NCBI GenBank assembly: GCA_022729735.1
Contig: DZAY01000003.1
Location: 1 to 64,000 of the forward strand
Direction: 5' to 3'
DNA length: 64,000 nucleotides
From: Helicobacter cetorum
GTDB lineage: Bacteria; Campylobacterota; Campylobacteria; Campylobacterales; DZAY01
In this document: one piece after another, positions 62,268 to 64,000 of the stretch
Position numbering within the stretch: the first letter of the stretch is position 1
Layout: each line of letters begins with the position of its first letter
Program-made: the position numbers and the translations under genes
The notes under the pieces: model-generated
Seen by the model: the letters and a program-made list of their open reading frames with translations, nothing else
Told to the model about the DNA's origin: nothing
The model's database searches: none

Positions 62268-62939
62268 TTAATTATTTGAAAGTAGTTTTAAAAAAGTTTT
62301 CAAATCATTTAAAATAGGATTTTCAAAATCCCAAATATCTTTTTTTATTGCAACTTCATTTTTACAATTTTTATCAGCTTGTTTTTGTTCTTTTTTACTA
62401 CAAGTATCAAATCTCAAATAGTTACTCACCCAAAATTTATCAAACTCTTTTTGTGAAATCTCTTTTTTATTTTCTTCTAAACATTTTTTCCAAGCTTCCA
62501 AACAATCAGCATAAATAGATTCTTCTGATTTTATGGCTTTTAATACTGTTTCAAGTTCTCCATTTCCTTTTACATTCATAATATAGCAACCAATTTCTAT
62601 ATCTAACTCTTCAACTCTTATAAATTCATTTATTTTTGTAATTTCAAAATTATCTGATACATCTTCCAAAGATTTAACACATTTATTAATTAAAGCAATT
62701 TGTTTTTCAATACCTTCATTATCAGCATCAATAATAATTCCTATTTTTTTATATTGCTCAAATCTAACCTCTTTAAGAGTTTGTGTTAATTTTTTTTCAG
62801 ATAATCCACCTAAACACTCAAAATCTGTAATATTACAAATAGGCTCATCTACTTTAATATTTGTAAATCCCATAACATCTTTTAATTTTTCGATAAAAAA
62901 TTTATCATTATGACTTTCGACAATAATTAAATTATTCAC
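62268..62939 (-). CDS. DUF3226/TOPRIM-like protein
   Basis: VESHNDKFFIEKL (TOPRIM Glu motif) and GIIIDADNEG (DxD); overlaps upstream ATPase gene by 8 bp. Confidence 0.72.
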   Translation of the reverse strand: MNNLIIVESHNDKFFIEKLKDVMGFTNIKVDEPICNITDFECLGGLSEKKLTQTLKEVRFEQYKKIGIIIDADNEGIEKQIALINKCVKSLEDVSDNFEITKINEFIRVEELDIEIGCYIMNVKGNGELETVLKAIKSEESIYADCLEAWKKCLEENKKEISQKEFDKFWVSNYLRFDTCSKKEQKQADKNCKNEVAIKKDIWDFENPILNDLKTFLKLLSNN

Positions 62940-64000
62940 CTCTTACCTCTCGATTATGAGTTAGAGCATATTCAAGTTGTTCATTATCTCGCTCTTTTAC
63001 TACTATCAAACCATTTTTCTGATTTCTATAAAATTCAAGATAAATTCCCTCATCACTCTCATTTACTTTATTAAATGCTTCTATACACTCTTTTGAGTGA
63101 GTAGTAGCAAAAATTTGACAATTTGCCATTTTTGAAGCTTCAAAGATAATTTTCCAAAGTTTTTCATAATTTGTATAATGTATTCCATTTTCTATTTCAT
63201 CAATAAATAAATAACCATCTTTACTTGCCCAAATTGCACATAAAATAGCGATGTACCTATTAATTCCTTCACCAAAAGAAGATAATAAAACTAATTGTTC
63301 TCTATTTTGTAATCGTAATTTAAAAACAGTTCCACCTTGTATAGGTATAGCTTTTAATAAAATAATATTTTCATCAAATTGCTTAAGAGACTCATTTAAA
63401 TATTCTTCTTTATTTAAATTACTTAAACTGCCATAATACACAGCTAATGATATATCATCTGCAATACATGATGATATAAAATTTACATTATTTGCAATAT
63501 ATTTAATATCTTGTTGAACTGAAAAAATTTTGCTTCTAAACTGTGAAATAGGAATACTTAATTTATCAGAATTAGAAAAGCTTATTTCTACTTCTGAATC
63601 AAGTGTCATTTTATTTATATTTGGATTTTGGAAAAAATCTTGCATTTGTGAATTTTTATTAAAATCAGGTTTATTTACAAGTTCACTAGCATCAATAAAT
63701 TTAAGATTTAAGTTAAAAGCTCCACTATATAAACTTATATCTGATTTTAGTTCATTAAAAAAATCTAACTCAATAAATTGTTGAGGCTGATTTGGATTAT
63801 TCTTTCTATCTTGTCTTCTTCTTGTTATATTAGATACTATTATTAAAACCCCAAATGCAGTTCTTGGTTTCAATAACATCTCCAACCCTTCAAGAAATGA
63901 AGTTTTACCAATATTATTTTTACCACCAATTAAATTAACTCTTTTTAAATTTTTAACTTTTAAATCTTGAAAGCATTTAAAATTTTTAAACTCAACATCT
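62932..64000 (-). CDS. RecF/OLD-like AAA (AAA15/AAA21) ATPase, truncated by right window edge
   Basis: Frame continues past listed start to the edge: DVEFKNFKCFQDLKVKNLKRVNLIGGKNNIGKTSFLEGLEMLLKP (Walker A); Walker B GYLFIDEIENGIHY; ATTHSKECIEAF. Confidence 0.88.
   Translation of the reverse strand, partial: DVEFKNFKCFQDLKVKNLKRVNLIGGKNNIGKTSFLEGLEMLLKPRTAFGVLIIVSNITRRRQDRKNNPNQPQQFIELDFFNELKSDISLYSGAFNLNLKFIDASELVNKPDFNKNSQMQDFFQNPNINKMTLDSEVEISFSNSDKLSIPISQFRSKIFSVQQDIKYIANNVNFISSCIADDISLAVYYGSLSNLNKEEYLNESLKQFDENIILLKAIPIQGGTVFKLRLQNREQLVLLSSFGEGINRYIAILCAIWASKDGYLFIDEIENGIHYTNYEKLWKIIFEASKMANCQIFATTHSKECIEAFNKVNESDEGIYLEFYRNQKNGLIVVKERDNEQLEYALTHNREVRGE

Noticed and set aside
1-64000. 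CRISPR arrays, tRNA/rRNA genes, transposases or prophage modules
   Set aside because: No regularly spaced repeats, no recognisable structural RNA genes and no transposase/integrase/phage structural motifs seen in the sequence or ORF track.

Overview
A 64 kb low-GC window that reads as Campylobacterota chromosome, probably a Sulfurimonas/Sulfurovum/Arcobacter-type free-living lineage. This placement rests on gene content and order; no database search was possible. The backbone is housekeeping: a complete Nuo (complex I) operon followed by pflA, LPS heptosyltransferase/acyltransferase genes, nadA, plsY, folB, ppx/gppA, nfo, hypF, several two-component systems, two MCPs and a TrkA/TrkH pair. Parts that stand out: (i) the right edge, an apparent four-gene minus-strand operon led by a RecF/OLD-like ATPase and a TOPRIM/DUF3226-like protein, with PARIS/OLD-type two-gene defence logic plus two unknown genes; (ii) the Nuo operon, where NuoF is replaced by a NuoF(N3-cluster)-GltD-like flavoprotein fusion and nuoG is tandemly duplicated; (iii) an EF-hand / Spy-like / response regulator / histidine kinase operon whose secreted-type partner and kinase sensor loop share a polyproline motif, with an 11-bp-phased direct repeat upstream; (iv) the left edge, a coiled-coil two-TM protein next to a Fic protein with Gln at the catalytic His position; (v) a compact type II R-M pair inserted between ppx and waaC; (vi) an SdhA/SdhB-like pair with no membrane anchor and no FAD-linking His. 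No rRNA, tRNA, CRISPR or transposase was recognised. All family calls come from motif reading of the supplied translations.
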